Below, one piece after another: positions 1-10,669 of a DNA stretch of 64,000 bases; within the stretch, counting starts at the first letter, position 1; each line of letters starts with the position of its first letter. A program made the translations under genes and the position numbers. The notes under the pieces were generated by a model. That model made no database searches. It was not told where the DNA came from and worked only from the letters and a program-made list of their open reading frames with translations. This DNA is from Diplosphaera chodatii (taxonomy: Eukaryota > Chlorophyta > Trebouxiophyceae > Prasiolales > Stichococcaceae), in contig JAALGY010000021.1 of assembly GCA_032358165.1 (NCBI GenBank), forward strand, positions 620,001-684,000. Reading direction: 5' to 3'.

Positions 1-778
1 GTGGCTGTTGCAGCTGTGCAGGCAGCTAAATCTGGGAGCAGTACCAAGTCTCCTCTGTGTGCAGTTTGTGGCATCTGGGATCATGGCCAATCCGACACTG
101 GGCCAGCGAAAGCAGCTTGCCCGCTTCAATGGGACTGCTGCCTCGACCATCATCGAGAAGACGCCCTATCTCAGTGCGTCTGCGTGTCTCACTCTCTGTG
201 AAGTGCGGGAGTGCAGCAGTGGTCGAATACAAGGCAATGATACTGCAAGTGACATCATTTGGGCCTTGCAGGTGCGGAGGAGCTGGGCACGCTGCACATG
301 ACACAGCTCGCAGCCATCGACTTCCTGGTCTTAGCCAAGGCAGAGGTGCACTGACACCCTCATTTGCATGCAATTACAACTCCAATGCAGACAGGCTTCT
401 GCAGACCAGTCACTTCCTCCTGACAAAGGCATGGCAGCTGCAGAGGTTGGTTACATTTGACCCCAGCACCTTCAGTTCGAACCTGGTGGAGCATCGGCTG
501 CTGCATTTGGGTGTACCAAGGGAGACCGCCACCTGTGTGCTTGGCCTGTGTAACACAATGCCTGATACCGAGGTGCGGTCGACAACCCACTGGCAGCCAG
601 TGCTGTTCGTCTGTGGTCTGTTTATGACGAGTCGCGCGCTGAACATTCTTGCCTGTGCGCCCTGGTATTCATGCCATGCAATGTGCTGCAGGCCAGGGTG
701 GTGGCCAATGGCCTCCTGTTTGACACATTTGAGGAGGTAGCGGGGGCAGGGTCGGCAGGCAGCACGATGAACCCGTAG
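1..778 (+). CDS. Plant-type O-fucosyltransferase family protein, 3' part
   Basis: Partial gene cut by the window edge. Joining exons ending near 169, 271-341, about 448-600 and about 690-778 gives a reading that passes through EKTPYLSAEELGTLHM, TQLAAIDFLVLAKAE, then DPSTFSSNLVEHRLLH and LGVPRETA. This is the C-terminal signature of plant GDP-fucose O-fucosyltransferases (PF10250; formerly DUF246), in which 'LAAIDY...' is followed by a '...STFS..L.EHR...G.PR' block near the acceptor fold. The family transfers fucose or acts on cell-wall and Golgi glycans; substrate cannot be told here. The reading stops at TAG 776-778. The family link is seen directly in the motif order; exon edges and the last exon are my inference. 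The N-terminal half, including any signal anchor, lies outside the window. Confidence 0.72.
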
Positions 779-1945
779 AACTCTGAGATGCAGCAGCAAC
801 ATCGACGTCCAACGTGACCAAGCCTCGGTCAAGCCGCAGGTCTAACAGCCCTGCAATTGTGGGGCACAATGTTTGGTATGTTGGATCCGGAAAGCATGTG
901 ACATCATGCAGACCCGCTACACAGCAGGCTGATGCTCGCACAGCTTGGTGCTTGCAGGCACCCCCGAGAATGGATTTCACAGCGCAACTGCTGCCACACG
1001 CAGGCCATGCAGATAATGATGATCTGCGCATGGCAAGTGTTGAGAATGTTGAGAAGTATGCAAAGCGGCGAATGAACAAGTGGTTTGTCACATCTTCAGC
1101 AGTATTCAGCAATTGTCCAGATTGACCACGCCATAGTGGCCCGCAACGTGTGTGAACGTCGTTTGTGTGTATCCGACATTCAATTGTATCGTGGGTGCAG
1201 GCAGTCTGTCTGAGCCAGGGTAGTACCATTAGGTCTTTGGAAGGTGTTGTGTCCTGAAAGCGCCACGAGCTGGCATGGGCCCTCAGGTTCTGTCGAAACC
1301 TACCACCACGCGTTCATGTTGGTTGCCTGATGCATAATGACTCTCGTTCGACGCCACCTGGACAAGCAACGCATGGATTGTGGACCCTGGCAGCCTGCCC
1401 GTCTGTTGTGCGCTCCGTGTGCTCTAATCCCCCTCGCGCCGCAGCCGTTTGGCCCTTGATGTACTTGATGCACGATGCGGCACCCCCCGAGCAACCCGTG
1501 CAACGTGGTGGGTCATGTCAGGAATTTGCCGTTGTATTCCCCGCGCAGGACGAATCTTGCATGTGGTGCATCTTACTGTGCTAGGCGCACGTGCTACACT
1601 GCTCTTCTCGTCCCAGTGACAGACCCGAGGTGCAGGCACACCCTAAACTGGATCACCTCCGTCCTGCGGCACAGACGTGGCCTGTAGCTGAGCCTGGATG
1701 CACCTGCTGTTGTAGCTTACCGCCATCCAGGCGCAGAGCCCTGCGTCGAGCTGCCGGCACCGGCACAGGCTCTGAACCAGCCAGCAGGTGGGCCCCGGCT
1801 CATCAGCGCTGCACACGGGCAGGTGGGCCTGCATCCCAGCGGAGCCGACAACCGGCGCGGCCTTGCTGCCTGAACAGGCCGCCGTCAGCCGGCTGGCGGC
1901 GGGCCACGCCCTTCCCCTGGAGCTCGTTAGAACGCGCAAGAACCC
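779..1945. other. Intergenic region, no gene seen
   Basis: Between the O-fucosyltransferase stop and the first plausible AP2-gene exon. Short open frames on both strands lack recognisable motifs and splice continuity. It probably holds the 3' UTR of the first gene and the promoter or 5' UTR of the AP2 gene. Confidence 0.5.
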
Positions 1946-4900
1946 ATGACCGGCGGCCCCGACGACGCCGCAGCCGTCCTTCTGTCAGTCGGTACTGCTG
2001 ATCCTCCCCAGCAGCGGCGCAGCAGCCGGTGCCGGGCCAGGAGCCAGGCGGACGTGCGGGGGCAGCGCGAATCTGACGACGGGCGCATGCATGCTTCCCC
2101 ACTTGCAAGCACTGCAGCGGACGCGGTCGACACGGCTCGCACTGCTGCTGCCGGTGGATCATCGGCAGCCAGGCACAGGAGGCGGCGATCCGCGTCCAGC
2201 TCCACGGTGCGCCCTGCAGCCGGCTGCGGTGCGACCGCTCACACGTGCAGGTGCGATGCACCCTACTGATCGCGATGCGCGCAGCACTCGGGACAGTAGC
2301 GTGACGTACTGCTTGGGTACTGGCTCAGGACTGGGGCGACGGGTGCGACGCTGACGGCGAAGACGATGAGGACTGCTGGCATCAGGTGCGGCTGGGCTGC
2401 GGGGGCGCCTGCTGCCAACAGTACCCCTCCTGGCGCGAGGTTGCCGGGGTTCGGGCCACAGAGTCAGTGCGAGATGTGTTTGACGCATGTGCTGCTTTTG
2501 CAGGCCTCCACCCCCAGCAGCAAGGCTGCCGCACCCCGCAAGGCGTCCAAGGCGTCCGGCAAGGTGCGCACCGCAGATGTGCCCCACACGTGCGGCCTGC
2601 TACAATCTGAAAGCAAAACAAGGAACAACGAGGCTCCAGATCTCATGCTTTAACCGATGACTGCATGTCGGCGCCACGCAGGCCGGCCGGCGGGCGCCCA
2701 CCCGGCAGCGCACCTCCCGCTTCATGGGCGTCGGCGCCAGCAACCGCGCCGGCCAGTGGCAGGTGCCCAGCTCCCTGGGTTGACTGATGCACCAGGGCGA
2801 CCCACGATGTCTCTTCCTGCCGGTGCTACCTCCACTGCGGTCAGGGCTGTGCTGAGAGGCACACCGGCATGCTGGGTGGTGCTTGAGGTGCGACAATGGC
2901 ACCGGCTGCGCCGCAGGCCCGCATCCTGGTGCACGGCAAGGTGACGCACCTGGGCTACTACGTGGCCGAGGAGGACGCGGCGCGCGCCTACGACCGGGTC
3001 AGCCTGGCGATGTACGGCAGCGCGCCCACCAACTTCCCGGCCGGCCAGTACAGCGCGGCCGACATCGCGCGGCTGCAGTCGCTGGACCGCGCCTCGCTGC
3101 AGCAGGCGCTGGGCGTCAAGCCCATGCAGAAGTCCTCCAGGTGAGCGACCGTTCATGCGAGCAGAGGCTGCATGCATCCATCATCCTTGTCACAAGGCTG
3201 CACACCGCAGCGTGGCCGTGTCCCGCAGACATCGTGTGTCGAGGGGTGCAGCGGTGTGTCGAGGGGTGCAGCGGTGCGCTCTGCAGGTTCAGGGGCGTGT
3301 CGCGGAAGAAGGGGCGGTGGGAGGCCAAGGTCATGGTCAGCCGCAAGTGGGCCTACCGTGAGCTATTCAACAGCGAGGAGGCGGCAGGTGTGGTGCATGC
3401 TGCCTGTCTGCAAGGCACACCCTGGCTGCAAACAGAGGAGGGTCAGCCTCCTGCGCACTCCTGTGAAGTTGGGTCTGTGATGACGCTTGACGCAATTCAT
3501 TCGGTTGCAGCACGCGCATACGATGCAGCCGTCTGGCAGCTGAAGCCATACGATGTGGCCAAGGCATATGTCAACTTCAAGGACGAGTGCCCCGTCGCGG
3601 CCTCGCCCTCCCGGAAGTCGGCCAAGCTGGCGCAGGACAGCCCCGCCCGCGCCGCCTCCACCCCTGCAGCGCCAGGTACTCACCGGCAGCCTCACAGAGC
3701 CTGCTGCATGGCCATTCGTGCAAACCAAGCAGACTTTCACTCAACCCTGCCACCTGCATCAAGTGCATCGCAGGCACGCCTCTGCGTGACCTCTGCTTGA
3801 TTGCTATCGATTGCTGCAGGAGCGGCGCCCCAGATCTTCCCGGCGCTGCCGCAGCTGCGGACGTCGCCGGCCAAGGGCCAGCGCGCGGGGCTGGCACGGG
3901 CACAGACGGCCCCCAGCACAGCGCAGCCCCTTGCGCGGGCGGGCTCCTCCGACCACGACCTGTCAGGTGCCAGTCGCGCCCGGCCCTGCACAGTGCTGTC
4001 TTGAATATGCATATGCCACTGCTACAGGGTGACATGTGAGAAGTCAGTGGCTTCTTCTGTGCTCGTGTGTCTCGGCTTGCGCTCACATCGCACGCACCTC
4101 GCCTGCAGGCGGCGCTGGCGGGGCGTCTGATGCCTCCCGCGCCTCATCCGCCACGCGCGTGTCTGCCTCGAACCCAGCCCTGCGCGTTGGCAGCAGGAGC
4201 ATGAGCGCCGGCAGCCTGAAGTCCAGCAGCAGCGTGGTGCAGGGCATGGCGCAGCCGACCGGCTCCAACCCGCCGTCACCAGCGCAGCGGACCCCAGTCT
4301 GGCGGCAGGCATCAGCCCGGCCCCAACCGGTCTCGCCGTCGCGGGCACCACCCACGGTGGCGCTCAGCATCGGCTGGCCAGCCACCTCGCCAGGAGCCAC
4401 CCTCGCCAGCCCCAGCGCTTGGCAAGCACAGCTTCCGCAGCTGCCCCAGGTGCCTGGACGTCCTTACGACCTGGCGCTTTGCTGCAAAACGTTGTTGTTG
4501 TGTTGTACAATTGGTCCTGTAATCTGTAAAACTACACGCACTGTGCTCAGGCTTGTGTGCGTGCTGCTGCTGTAGGATCAGAGCGCGGCCAGCATCGCAG
4601 CGGGCACACCGCCGTTTGGTACCTGGTCGCGGGTGCAGGCCCCAGCAGGCACACCCATGTCAGTTGATGCGCCCCTGGAGCAGGCAGCTCGCGGCGCTGA
4701 CCAGTCTCCGCCACCATACGCTGCTGCGTCCACCATGCAGCGGGTGCGCAATTCGTCTGCAGCACACACAGCAAGGCTATGTGAAAGGCTGTGTGTCCCA
4801 GAGATGCCATTCCCGCATAACTGAACCACCCAGCCGAGCTGTGGTGCTGCCTTCGGCAGGATGCCTTTGGCCGAGGTGGTGTGACAGCACCTTTGGACGC

Positions 4901-6542
4901 CGCCAGCATGCTCGGCCAGACCCAGGGTGAGAGCCGTTAGCACTGAGTATATAGTACAGACAGTCACTTTCTGCTGTGTCAGGTGACCACCAAGAAGGCC
5001 ACAGCACAGCAGGTTGCCATGTTTCGCTCACGATGTGTTGATTGTGGACATGTGCACCCGCAGCCTGGAGCCAGGATCCGGTGCATCGGCTGAGCACGCC
5101 GCCGGTGCCGCAGCTGCCGCGCGCCCCGCTGCGGGTCGCCTCCCTGCCACAGCCGCTGCAGGTGCAGGCTGCGCCCCGACAGCTGACCTGCAGCTCATCA
5201 CCCCCTGGCGAGCCATTGCAGGCATGCCCCGTGCTTGCCAAGTACACCCAATGACGCTCCAGCAGAAACCCCAAATCAGGATCTCATGTCGAGCCATTGC
5301 GCTGCAGGCGCGAGGCGGCATGCCGCACATTCCGGAGGGCGGCGGCGGCTTTGCGCCCATGGACGCCAGCCCGCTGCACCACAGCGCCCTCGGCAGTGTG
5401 CCGGGCTCCCCCGCCCAGCATGCGCCCATGCTGGGCGGGTCGCAGCTGTCACAGATGATCATGCAGGCATGCCTTGCTGTGCGTCTGGTTCCTCTGCACA
5501 TACAAGAGCGTTCCAACTCAGCATGGAGTGTCTGCAGGACAACAGCAGTGCTCACGGCGTCGCGCTGCATGTTCACAAAGCCTCACTCGGGCACCCGTCC
5601 AAGTCACTGCCAACGTCCCGACAGCAGGTGCCGTCGCCCGGCCACCAGGGGGCCGCCTGCTCACCGTGGGCGCCCGACAGCGGCGCGCCCTCGCCGCTGC
5701 CGCAGCACTACCACCACCAGCCGGCGGGCCAGCAGCGCCACCCGCCGCCCCGCGCCGCGTACTTCCCCAGCGCGGTGATGCGCTCAGCGTCCACGGGCGC
5801 CCTCGCCAGCCAGCTGGGTGCGCTGCACAACTGTTGTTGCCTCGATTCTGCTTGGAATGCGCACCATGTCAGGTTGCTGGCCACCGATACTGTAGGGACT
5901 ACTCGCAGGCCCACCAGGGCTGCTGCCACGTGCACTTGCGACAGGCTGGCATGGTTCGCCGGTGGTGTGCAGGCCACAGCTGGTCGACGTCCACAGCACA
6001 GCCCGCCCTGCCTCGGTCCGCCTCCTTTGCCGTGAGCAGCCACATGGCGGCCGACGCGGCGGCAACACACCTGCAGCACAGCCTGCAGGCGGGCCACATG
6101 TCATCCAACTGCCATCAGGGTGCGCCTTTCTGTGCTTCTCTTGTGTAGATGAACCTGTCATGAGGTGCTGCGTGCTTGTACTTGTGTGCGAGCATGAGGC
6201 GCTGCTGCCACCGTAGCTATCATCATGAAGTAGCCGCTTGCAGATTCTTGCAGATGCGGGCAGCTGTGGAGATACTCAGCCACACACTGACATGTATCAG
6301 ATTGGTCACAGCACTGTGTTCCCCAACGTCATGCTTGTGTGTTTGCAGACATGCTGCCAGAGCTGCTGGCACAGCCGGCCTTCAAGCAGGAGCCGCACGA
6401 GTCTCCGCTGCGCATTCCCGGCATGGGCTGCGTGCATATTGGCGGGGAGGAACTGCTGTTTGGCGGCGGCGGTGGCGCGTCCGCTGCCAATGGCACCCAC
6501 GGCGGTGGGGCTGCGGGGTTTGAGGCCATGTTTGACGACTGA
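1946..6542 (+). CDS. AP2/ERF-superfamily transcription factor with two AP2 domains (AINTEGUMENTA-like class)
   Basis: Predicted nuclear DNA-binding regulator. AP2 domain 1 is built from exons about 2681-2772 (TSRFMGVGASNRAGQWQ) and 2917-3140 (KVTHLGYYVAEEDAARAYD, then APTNFP). AP2 domain 2 comes from 3287-3387 (FRGVSRKKGRWEAKVMV) and 3511-3675 (ARAYDAAVWQLKP, then AYVNFKDE). Splice phases match: AG|G at 3140/3287 and G|CA at 3387/3511. Before the domains lie an acidic exon (2329-2385) and a Lys/Ala/Ser-rich exon (about 2504-2562) that may help nuclear import. After them come long Ser/Pro/Gln/Gly-rich exons (3821-3964, about 4109-4460, 5310-5467, 5625-5815), typical of activation regions. The last exon (about 6350-6542) ends in a Gly-rich run and the acidic tail AGFEAMFDD. 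The start is uncertain: ATG 1946 opens a frame but its join to 2329 was not proved. In algae, double-AP2 proteins have been linked to stress and lipid control; no target is inferred. Confidence 0.88.
3235..3272 (+). repeat. Short tandem duplication just before an AP2-gene 3' splice site
   Basis: Two adjacent copies of GTGTCGAGGGGTGCAGCG lie in the intron between the two AP2 domains, ending about 15 bp before the acceptor used at 3287. Each copy contains its own TGCAG, so the duplication adds a decoy AG upstream of the acceptor. Confidence 0.8.
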
Positions 6543-7255
6543 CATAGGGGACCTAGGTTTTGTAGCTGGGAGGTCGTGGCGTGCGCAATAGTGCCATTGC
6601 TATGGCATGATGGCAACAACATATCAGATCGCCGTGGTGCCAGCGCAGCAACAGCACTACTTGCTTCACACCGAAGATTGGAGGGACATGTAGTAGGCCT
6701 AACATTTTACGAAAGGCTGCAGTTGATGTCCTAGTCAGCGGTTGCGGGGATTCATGGGGAGCTTCGAGCAATGTACGTGGGGCTGAACAATTTTCATCAG
6801 TTTTGGCATGCTCACCCTGCATGCAATAGGGGCAGCACTGAGCTGGTCGGTGTTGCTCGTTCCAAGAGCGTTCTACTGCACAGTCAGCCGTCAAGTGGCT
6901 GGACTAGAGTCAGGTGTGGGTCAGTGACGGTGCTATAGACAGGCTGGGGTGGCAGGCATTGACAGTTCTGACAAACAACACGCAAGCGGCTGCGGGGATT
7001 GGTTTTGCTCTTGTACTTGCAGATGGGCTTGAGCAGTCATCGTGAGGCGGCTTACAGAGTTGTCTAGGCACACAAACGAGCAAGAACTCGTGTTGCACCA
7101 AAGCAGATGCGCAAGACGCCAAGGCCAGCTGGTGCACATGCGTGCACAACGCACCGTTCACGCAGCAAGAAAGGATGACATGCACGCCTGACAGCCACGC
7201 TCAGCCCCAAGTTGCATTCTACTCTAACATGAGGAGACTACCTCGCAGAAGGCGA
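6543..7255. other. Convergent 3' intergenic region, AP2 gene / cyclophilin
   Basis: Both neighbours end here. No coding exon with recognisable motifs was seen. A minus-strand TGTAA (7052-7056) sits about 200 bp past the cyclophilin stop. Confidence 0.5.
7052..7056 (-). terminator. Candidate TGTAA poly(A) signal of the cyclophilin gene
   Basis: Minus-strand TGTAA about 200 nt downstream of the stop. TGTAA is the usual near-upstream element in chlorophyte mRNAs; its use here is inferred from position. Confidence 0.4.
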
Positions 7256-7975
7256 CTACAGAGTGCCCGATTCAGCGATGGTGACCTCCTTCACGGGGCG
7301 GTCACGGCCATCTGTCTTCTGACCCTCAATTGTCTTCACGATGTCGTAGCCCTCAACGACCTCTCCAAACACCACATGTTTGCCATCGAGCCATGGCGTG
7401 TCTGCTGTGCAAATGAAGAACTGGCTGCCGTTGGTGTTTGGCCCGGCATTCGCCATGCTGAGCGTGCCGGCGCCGCCGTGCGGAATGTCAAAGTTCTCAT
7501 CTTTGAACGTGCGACCATAGATGGACTTGCCGCCGGTCCCGTTGCGCGCCGTGAAATCACCTCCTTGAATCATGAACTGGGGGATGACGCGGTGGAAGGG
7601 GGCCGACTTGTAGCCGAACCCCTGCTCGCCGGTCGCCAGCTGCTTGAAGTTCTTCACGGTGTTCGGCACAACATCGCCGTACAGCCCGATCACAATGCGG
7701 CCGGCCTTCTCATCGCCGATCTTGATGTCAAAGTACACCTTATCGGTGACCTCTGGCTTGCTGGCCGCCATGCGCACCACCTGCGCCCTGCTGGCCACCT
7801 GGCGGGTGGCAGACACGCCCGGGCACAGCCTGCTGCCCAGGAACGGGGTGCGGCAGTGCTGCGGAGCCACCTGCGCACCGGTGCACGCCGCCAGCCGCTG
7901 TGCTGCCACCATGTGAGTGGGCCTTGCGAGCCGTGTTGCCATGCCAAGCCCAGCACGCATGGTGCACGCCGCCAT
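7256..7975 (-). CDS. Chloroplast-targeted cyclophilin (peptidyl-prolyl cis-trans isomerase)
   Basis: Intronless 239-residue protein, unusual among its intron-rich neighbours. Residues 1 to about 70 are rich in Ala/Arg/Thr/Ser and poor in acids, as in a plastid transit peptide. The cyclophilin domain covers about 79-239. It shows the catalytic [15 protein letters not shown] stretch (Arg, Phe and Gln of the active site), the [15 protein letters not shown] stretch, and [14 protein letters not shown] with the cyclosporin-contacting Trp. The protein is close to the plant stromal cyclophilin class (CYP20-3/ROC4). It isomerises Xaa-Pro bonds during stromal protein folding. The ATG at 7973-7975 was chosen because it starts the transit-like segment; an in-frame ATG at 8104 would add 43 residues less like one. 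Targeting is inferred. The gene is head-to-head with the NXD1 homologue. Confidence 0.95.
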   Translation of the reverse strand: MAACTMRAGLGMATRLARPTHMVAAQRLAACTGAQVAPQHCRTPFLGSRLCPGVSATRQVASRAQVVRMAASKPEVTDKVYFDIKIGDEKAGRIVIGLYGDVVPNTVKNFKQLATGEQGFGYKSAPFHRVIPQFMIQGGDFTARNGTGGKSIYGRTFKDENFDIPHGGAGTLSMANAGPNTNGSQFFICTADTPWLDGKHVVFGEVVEGYDIVKTIEGQKTDGRDRPVKEVTIAESGTL

Positions 7976-8386
7976 CTTGTTGAATGGTATTGTTGCTTGA
8001 CTATATGTCAACTTCAAAGGTGATAGCTGCAATGTGATGGCGATCGCTGCATGCACACGAAGGGCTGGATGCAGCCAAGCGCTAATCTCGTCGACGACGC
8101 CCAAGCTACACGCCCGTATCTGATTCGCTGCGCCACCTCATCGACGATCAGGCCACGCATTGGATCAAAGCATGCTCTCACTTGCGAGCTCACTCAATAC
8201 TGTGTAGGCTTCCCTGTCGCTGAATCATCCGCACACGTTCTGATCCCACATCTGCCCCGCGCTGGCGTTTCAACTGGGACAGGGCATCCCATCTATGGCT
8301 TTGCATGCAGAGCTCCTTTGAGCAATCCGGCGACGCGCGACGCCACCAGATGGTGCTTCGGAGGAGCCAAATGTAGCAGTGACTGA
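7976..8386. promoter_or_regulatory. Divergent intergenic region, cyclophilin / NXD1
   Basis: 411 bp between two start codons pointing away from each other, with no coding signal of its own. It is the likely shared promoter region and both flanking products are plastid-linked. No specific box was identified. Confidence 0.45.
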
Positions 8387-10400
8387 ATGGGGTACGAAGA
8401 GTCTCCGTGGGTGTTCAAGGGCAGGTGCGGCAGCATGCCGTGCTAGCCGTCACATGCGGCAAACATGTGGGAGCGCCCCCATCATGGTGGATGTTGCAGA
8501 CGTGGCGCTGTGTTGGCTTGCAGGGCTTTGTACCAGCTGCAGCTCGTCAAGGTGTCAGAGGTTCGTGGTGTCTCGATCATGTGTCATCGGTGCAGCCGTA
8601 GCGGCATGGCGCTTCAACCTGTACGTCTGTGCTGCAGGCCAGGAAGTATATTCCGGATTCGCTGAAAATTGTCAACCTTTTTGGGTGAGCGATGTGGAAC
8701 TCACATGAGCAGCAAAGGTGGCTCTACGGGAGTGCATGCCGCAACTGTGTTTATCATGCCAACGTTTGCTCCCTCTGCAGGTACACCCTTGGCGGCTTCT
8801 ACCTTGCCCGCTACACAGACAGTCCAGTCGGCGCGTTCGACGAGGTACTTGCTGCTGGCAGTCAACGAGGCTGCTTTCCACGTTGCTGCACACCAGAGCT
8901 CGCATCCAAACATGGTGTATGTGGCTGCAGCTGGTGGCCGTCGCCGGGCTGGTGTGGAACTTCCCTGGCTCATGTGCATGGGCGGCACGCGTCTACGTCA
9001 ATGACAAGTGTGTCGCCTGTGTACGCAGCTGTGCCAAGTGCTGCATGGTGAACGGCGTACCCGGGTGCAGACCATTGATCTGCTGCCGATTTTGCATGCG
9101 CTGCTGGCGCAGGACGGCCAGGAACCACGGGCTGCAGATGGTGGGTCTGCCCTCGCGGCAGGCCGCCTTCGAGCCGGACCCGCGGGTGACGTGGCACGGC
9201 CGCCGCAGCTGGTGGCACCACGAGGGTGAGTCGCATTGCAAGTGACACACGTTGCATGACCACACCAACGTCCCGGGGGCCCGGCCTGAGCCCGGTCAAA
9301 CCTGCACCATGCTCCGCACAGCGACCTCGGGCAGGCGGCAGGCCACTGCCTTTGTGTGCTGCAGATGCACAGCAGCTGAGTGGCGGCGGCGGTAGCGGCG
9401 GCAGCGCTCGGGGGGCGGCACAGCCTCTTGCGGCGGGGGACCACCCGCTGGTGGTGCGCAACGCGGAGGGCAGCCCCTGGTGGCGGCGGCAGCGGGCTGG
9501 GCGTGGCCTGGCACCCCCCGTCGCCCGCATCACCCTGCCGGCGGCCCCGCGCGGCTGGCCCGGGCCCCGCCTCACCATCCTGCTGCCCAGCTTCAGGTGG
9601 GGGACTCGGAGACGCTGTCATGCTGCGCTGGCTCCACTCGCGCAGCTGCAGCCGCCCTTCATGACTGGACGGGAGTCTGACGTTCTACCACTGCTTGTTG
9701 TGACCTTACGGTCTTGCTCCCCAGCTCGTGGCTCCCCAGCTCGTGGCATATCTGCACGACATTTCGGCATGCCCACACCCAACACAACACCAGGCGGCAG
9801 CGAAGAGCTGCTCCTCCCCAGCACCTGGCATGTGTGTGCAACTCGGCGCTCTGCTGGCATGCAGCGGTGCCACGGACGAACGTCCGGAGCTACTGCAGTA
9901 CACTTGCCGCCTCCGGACGAACGTGCGACTGACGTCAACAGCATCGCTCGAGGTGCGACATCGTCTTTGTGTGTCGCACCCAGCGGACATCCTGTCATTG
10001 AAAAGTCTGTTCACTTCACACATGGTGAGTACAGCAAGCGGGTGGGCGTACGAACATTGCAGGACTGCGTCTGAGGAGTCTCGGGTCATGCGACCATGCA
10101 TCCTGCAGGTTGGCGATGAGGCAGACAGCCTGGAAGCGCTGGTGCCAATTTTGAGCGGGAAGCCGCTGATAGCCATGAACTTCCTAGACATGGAAGTGCG
10201 CTCCTGCACGATGCTCTCACATCCGGACATGGTTGCGCGACCTGTCTGCTGGGCCCCTATCAAAGCTGAAATTGCGGATGGGTTCGACTGATGCAGTCAC
10301 CACTGATGCTGTTACCTTCCACTTGCAGATGAGCGTCCAGGAGCCAACGATTTTGAGAGCGAGTGAGCGGCGTACGTCCAAGCAGGCTCAGTTGGTGTGA
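8387..10400 (+). CDS. NXD1: NEOXANTHIN-DEFICIENT 1 homologue (acetoacetate-decarboxylase-like fold)
   Basis: Ten exons give a phase-consistent 284-residue protein: 8387-8424, 8524-8560, 8639-8685, 8781-8844, 8931-9007, 9113-9225, 9365-9596, 9865-9952, 10109-10195, 10329-10400. It begins MGYEESPWVFKGR and ALYQLQLVKVSEARKYIP. It continues with YTLGGFYLARYTDSPVGAFDE, LVAVAGLVWNFPGSCAWAAR and NHGLQMVGLPS, and ends near PILSGKPLIAMNFLDMEM. This order and length match plant NXD1 (ABA4-independent factor needed for neoxanthin accumulation in tomato and Arabidopsis). The biochemical role of NXD1 is unresolved, and its acetoacetate-decarboxylase resemblance does not prove an enzyme activity. No clear transit peptide is visible. 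A Gly/Ser/Ala-rich insert (start of exon 7) lengthens the middle of the protein. Identification is firm from several conserved blocks; function is inferred from plants. Confidence 0.92.
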
Positions 10401-10534
10401 GCTCACTATGCATTGTCTGAGGATCAGCACTGTCAAAGATAGATAGTGAGGTGCAGAGTCGTGTTGTGAGTGGCAAGTTTGCAACTGCCCCACAACCTGC
10501 CATTGAGCCGCAGCATATTGCTCTGGTTATTTGC

Positions 10535-10539
10535 TTACA
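10535..10539 (-). terminator. Candidate TGTAA poly(A) signal of CAND1
   Basis: Minus-strand TGTAA about 130 nt past the CAND1 stop, in the 270-bp convergent gap with NXD1. Position fits a green-algal cleavage signal. Confidence 0.45.
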
Positions 10540-10669
10540 CAAATGTTGAAGAGCAACCTTCAGAGAAGCCTGCATGGACAGGGCTTCCTTCTGTATATGG
10601 TGTCACCTCACCGAACCTGGACCTGCTAAACAGTCGTCAGAAGCGCTGACGCTGGCGACCACCTTGTCG

